Below are positions 60,414 to 64,000 of a DNA stretch of 64,000 nt, one piece after another (the first letter of the stretch is position 1; each line of letters starts with the position of its first letter). The translations under genes were made by a program, and so were the position numbers. The stretch is from assembly GCA_026686845.1 (NCBI GenBank), contig JAIVEN010000002.1, forward strand, positions 22,232,001 to 22,296,000, in the 5' to 3' direction. The DNA comes from Adenanthera pavonina. Taxonomy: Eukaryota > Streptophyta > Magnoliopsida > Fabales > Fabaceae. Below the pieces are notes generated by a model. That model searched no databases and had not been told where the DNA came from. It saw only the letters and a program-made list of their open reading frames with translations.

Positions 60414-63400
60414 TATGAACACCCTATTTTATTCGGTCTTTATATATAAAAAGAAAAACAAAAGCAAAAAAACATGTAATTAAAAATTGATGCAAATTTT
60501 CCTTTTAATGCAAATTTTATAAAATAAAGAAAAATATAAATAATAATAAGTAATAATATATTTTCCAAATCCAATCCTTTTTTTAGGATATTCAAAAGAA
60601 AAATATAAAAAAAAATCTTTTTGAAATTTTTCTTTAATTTGAATGAAAATCCGTAGAACAAATCCCAGAAAGATTACTCTCCAAATTCAAACTCCTTTAT
60701 TTTAGAAATTTCAAAAATCCTATCCATTTATTTTGATTTTTCAGATACCTAATCTTTAAAAAAAAATTTAATATTGAAGAAGAATAAAAAAAACTCAAAA
60801 TACTTACTTTAAAAAAATTAATTAAATAAAATAATAAAATTAAAAAAAAGAGAAAAAGGAAAGAAGAAAGGAAATAAAAGAAAATAAAAATAATAAATGA
60901 AAAATGAAAAAGAAAAAAACCTTGGCTGAAACTCAGTGTTTCAGCCAAGGCAATACGGACCCTCATTTGGAAGGCTTGGTGAAGAGAATGGATAGAGGGA
61001 CGAGAACAAAGAGCAAGGCACAAAGAAGAACGAAAAACAAAAAGGAAAAAGCATAGTGAGAGAGAAGGCTAGATGTGACAAAGAGAGATCATTCTACAGC
61101 CCCGTGCCTGCCATAGCAGAGCAGGGGAGGCGAAGGTGTTTGATGTGGTTGCAAGCAACTAGAACAAGGAAGCAGAACAAACGGCGCATGAAATAAGAAT
61201 TGAAAGGGAACAATGAGCAATCACGCGCTTGAGACTCCTCTTTCCTTCACTCACAAAGCTGCTATAAAATGGATCAGGGAGGCTCAGTTGAAAGATAGAG
61301 GGGAATCACGAGGAAGGAGGCCGAGGAAGCCTTAGAAATTTGGGCCTGAAAATCTGAGAGAGAGATTTCAGAGCCGCGGGGAAGTCTGAGCAAGAGAGGC
61401 AGGGGGACACGGATGAGAAGAGAGGAGAGCTTGAGTAGAGACAAAGAAGAGGCCTGAGAGTTAGCTCCGAGTTTCTTGTTTTTCTCTACAACTGTGACCA
61501 CCAAAGACGTAGGGGGAAGTTGGAAAGCAGGCAATAGGATTTTAGTTCTGTAAAATTCTTTTTCCCAAATCTTGAATCTCACCATCCCTTCCGAACATCG
61601 CCTTGTTTGCTTAATCAGTGTACATTTATCCCTGGCTATTTGAATCTCGGGTTTATTTTACATGTGCAATGTTTCTGGGTAATTAAAGGATAATCCTTTA
61701 TTAACAATGATGTTCTAATTAAAAATTTTTCAAAAAAGCATAGGTTAAAGGCCTACTTTCGGTCTGATTGATAACTTTGATTGGTGTCACTCTGTCTACC
61801 AGTGGTTTCTGTTTCTCAGATGGCTTGTGTGATTTTAGTTTGGTCTATGTTCATCATTGAGGTTTCATGATTGCGTTATGGTCTCTTAGAAAAGCTAAGG
61901 TAGTGTAGTGAGTGTGTCTCTAAACGGTAGAACTGTGCTTCGGTCTGGGAATAATCTTTATAGGTAATCAGGAGTTTGAATTGAAGAAAATGCCAGTCGA
62001 TGGAGAACTTTTTATTGTGAATTTCATTGATAGGTTCTATAACTAAAATGTGAAGATGTTCCTTTGGCATATTTCTTTCTTGCTCAAACGTGACACAAGG
62101 AGTTTTTTCAGTTTATGGGCCAGGTTTCTTTTAAAAGAGTTACATCAAGAATCATAGTTACTTGAGTGAATGTTGAGGTTTGTTCATGTCTGCTATTTGC
62201 CTTTGAAATGGTTCTGAAATTCCTAAGGGTTAAACAGTGCTCTTGAGTTCAGTTTGACTTTAGAATGCTCTTATATGAGTTTGAGAGATTAATCCTTATA
62301 AAATTTTTATTTCTATAGTGAGCTCTCTTTTGTTGCAAAAGAATGGTGATTAGTCTAGGAAATGCTTTTCATTGATGTCCATGGCTAGTGGAGTTGTGAT
62401 TTCAGATTTCTGGATGGAAGCTTATTAACTATTTTAGTTTGAAATTTGTATAACTTGTAAGAAAATATCTTTATGCTATGAATTCTAAAATCTAGTTATG
62501 AGTTGGCTTCCGTGGTTGAGTTTTTCCTTTTTGTTAAAAAAAAATCTCTTTTGAGAGAGCCTTGAGCCAATGAATGTTGTGCCTTTTTGCTCACTAATTC
62601 ACTCTCTGGTATTAAATTGATATAACAAGCTTAAATATTAAATGAGGCAGAATATTAATTTTCTAATAAAATATTAGTGAATATAAATAATATTAGCGGA
62701 AATAATAATGTCACTATATAAATAATTGGCTCAATAACCACACCACGTGAGCTTTTTGAAACCCATGCAGGTATTCGGGTTTATTGAGTTGTCGCGTGAG
62801 ATTGCGAATCCACGTAGATATATCAGTTAAATAACTTTTTTTAAAAAAATAACTACATTTCAAAAAAATAAAATAATGTAACAAGTTCTTCAAATTTTAT
62901 TTTAAAATATCTAATAAATTATTATATGACATTTTGAAGTATAATAAGACTTTTTTACCGCGAGGTTTATAATTTTTACAGGTAATTAAGGAATCGATTT
63001 ATTGAGTACAACTACGAGTTTGTAATAAGTAGATCGGTTTTCATTTTCTTTTAAAAGAAAAATTCCCAAAAGTGCAAAAATATATCATTTTTAAAAATAA
63101 AAAAATAAAAGATATATTTTCAAAACAAAATAAAATAAGAGTAAGTAAGTGAAATTAACTTATCTTTTGCAAATTAAAACACATCAACTCAATCTCAGAA
63201 AATTCTTTTGTTCACAAAAAGATAAATTATTCTCAATTAGTTTTCTCTTATTACAAAAAAATTATAATAAAAAATACCCACCAACATGGACTTTGATTCC
63301 CATCGTAGGGTACGTAGGCCTCAGGCTCTGATCTTGAGTCAATTCCGCCTTTGTAAATAAATAAATATTTTTCAATTTATTTTCCCAATTCCTTTTCCTC

Positions 63401-63480
63401 ATTTTATCTTAAATCTCCTTAAATTTTAATTTGATTTATTTTCTTTATTTTGTTTTCCAAATTTCTCAAATTTTCTTAAT
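60414..63480 (+). mobile_element. Probable LTR-retrotransposon-derived sequence
   Basis: This sequence begins where copy B stops. It has a TATA-like CTATAAAAT (about 61263-61271) followed by GA-rich leader-like sequence. At about 63296-63325 there is CATCGTAGGGTACGTAGGCC, a word that recurs near the 3' end of LTRs of plant Ty3/gypsy (Tat/Ogre-type) elements. No gag or pol frame is visible and no LTR boundaries were identified, so the call rests on these signatures and on the lack of any gene. Confidence 0.35.
60920..60950. other. Perfect 13-bp inverted repeat (hairpin)
   Basis: CCTTGGCTGAAAC (60920-60932) and GTTTCAGCCAAGG (60938-60950) are exact complements separated by five bases. The hairpin stands out in a purine-rich, low-complexity stretch. 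Its function is unknown. Confidence 0.8.
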
Positions 63481-63555
63481 TTCTTTTTTTTCTACCCTTA
63501 TTTTTGCATGTGAATGATAAAAGAAAAACCAAAATATTTTTAAAGCCATATTAAT

Positions 63556-63794
63556 TTGCACAATCAATGTAAGGTAACTGTTCCTAGGAATGGGTATTGT
63601 GGGGTACCTAACACATTCTCCACACACAATCGACTCACGAATTCAACTTTGACAATGCAGACCATCCTTTCCCTTCCTAATTCGGTTTTCCAAGATTTTC
63701 CCTCAAAATTTTGGTGGCACTTATTTAGGGGGAGCAATCCCTTCAAGTCTAACATATTGCATCTAGGTTTTGTCATCATAAGAAAGGGGGAGAT
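63556..63794 (+). mobile_element. Internal tail and polypurine tract of a Ty1-copia-like retrotransposon
   Basis: A short segment ends in AGAAAGGGGGAGAT (63781-63794), a polypurine tract of the type that primes plus-strand synthesis, directly followed by TGTTGA. No pol sequence precedes it within the window, so either the internal region is deleted or it is an unusual derivative. Confidence 0.5.
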
Positions 63795-64000
63795 TGTTGA
63801 TATCTCTATGTTTTAATGATAACAAAACTATAGATGATTTGTTTTGCAAGATATATATAACTCAGATATAAAATCTAGTCAAGTTCTCTTAGGGAGTTCT
63901 TTTTGTAGTGTTATATGTAAGTGGTTAAGCTATCTTTAAGCAATCTGATTTGAAATATGCCTAATTTCCTTTTTGAACTTAAATTTTAATATTATGGAAG
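63795..64000 (+). mobile_element. Start of a Ty1-copia-like LTR, cut by window end
   Basis: The LTR opens with TGTTGATATC and continues ...TTTTAATGATAACAAAAC, a pattern seen at the 5' edge of SIRE-type and related copia LTRs in plants. The end of the LTR lies outside the window. Confidence 0.55.

Noticed and set aside
61274..61585. 103-codon minus-strand frame
   Set aside because: It lacks a recognisable domain and sits in probable LTR-derived leader sequence.

Overview
The window reads as nuclear DNA of a eudicot plant. It is AT-rich, its genes have many GT-AG introns, intergenic DNA holds many small inverted-repeat transposons, and the families present are plant ones: a lectin receptor kinase, a GTD-binding (zein-binding) protein, a FAR1-type DNA-binding domain and HVA22 proteins. 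I cannot name the species. No RNA genes, CRISPR arrays or bacterial features were seen.

Layout. 374-2422 (+): an intact, intronless L-type lectin receptor kinase. 2.4-11.2 kb: intergenic, with a hAT-like element (3603-4180), a Stowaway-like element (5406-5670) and a 1.9 kb degenerate AT-rich satellite (5.78-7.73 kb). 11474-12466 (+): a FLOURY1-like membrane protein with a GTD-binding coiled coil. 12.5-17.7 kb: no supported gene. 18967-29012 (+): one long multi-exon reading frame joining a FAR1-type zinc-finger module to an ALDH6 (methylmalonate-semialdehyde dehydrogenase) module. The frame is interrupted only by a TAG between the modules (20508-20510), and the catalytic cysteine of the ALDH part is replaced by phenylalanine.

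27831-60413: a 17,536 bp tandem segmental duplication. Copy A is 27831-45366 and copy B starts at 45367, inside an ALDH intron. Each copy carries the last six ALDH exons, a minus-strand LINE relic, and two minus-strand genes of an unusual design: an HVA22/TB2-DP1 membrane domain, 24-residue cassette exons and U1-type zinc fingers. The four HVA22-zinc-finger genes (called G1 to G4, left to right) have decayed differently. G1 and G3 share a frameshift that leaves only the HVA22 part. G2 and G4 keep the frame but have each lost a different frame-neutral exon. The copies also differ by three small-transposon insertions present only in A, a 623 bp deletion in B, and a 27 bp coding minisatellite (3 units against 8).

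60.4-64 kb: retrotransposon-like DNA, ending with a polypurine tract and the start of a probable Ty1-copia LTR.

The main candidates for something undescribed are the FAR1-ALDH6 fusion with a dead active site, and the HVA22-cassette-zinc-finger family that is duplicating and decaying in place. All exon models are read by eye from splice signals and frame and need transcript support.
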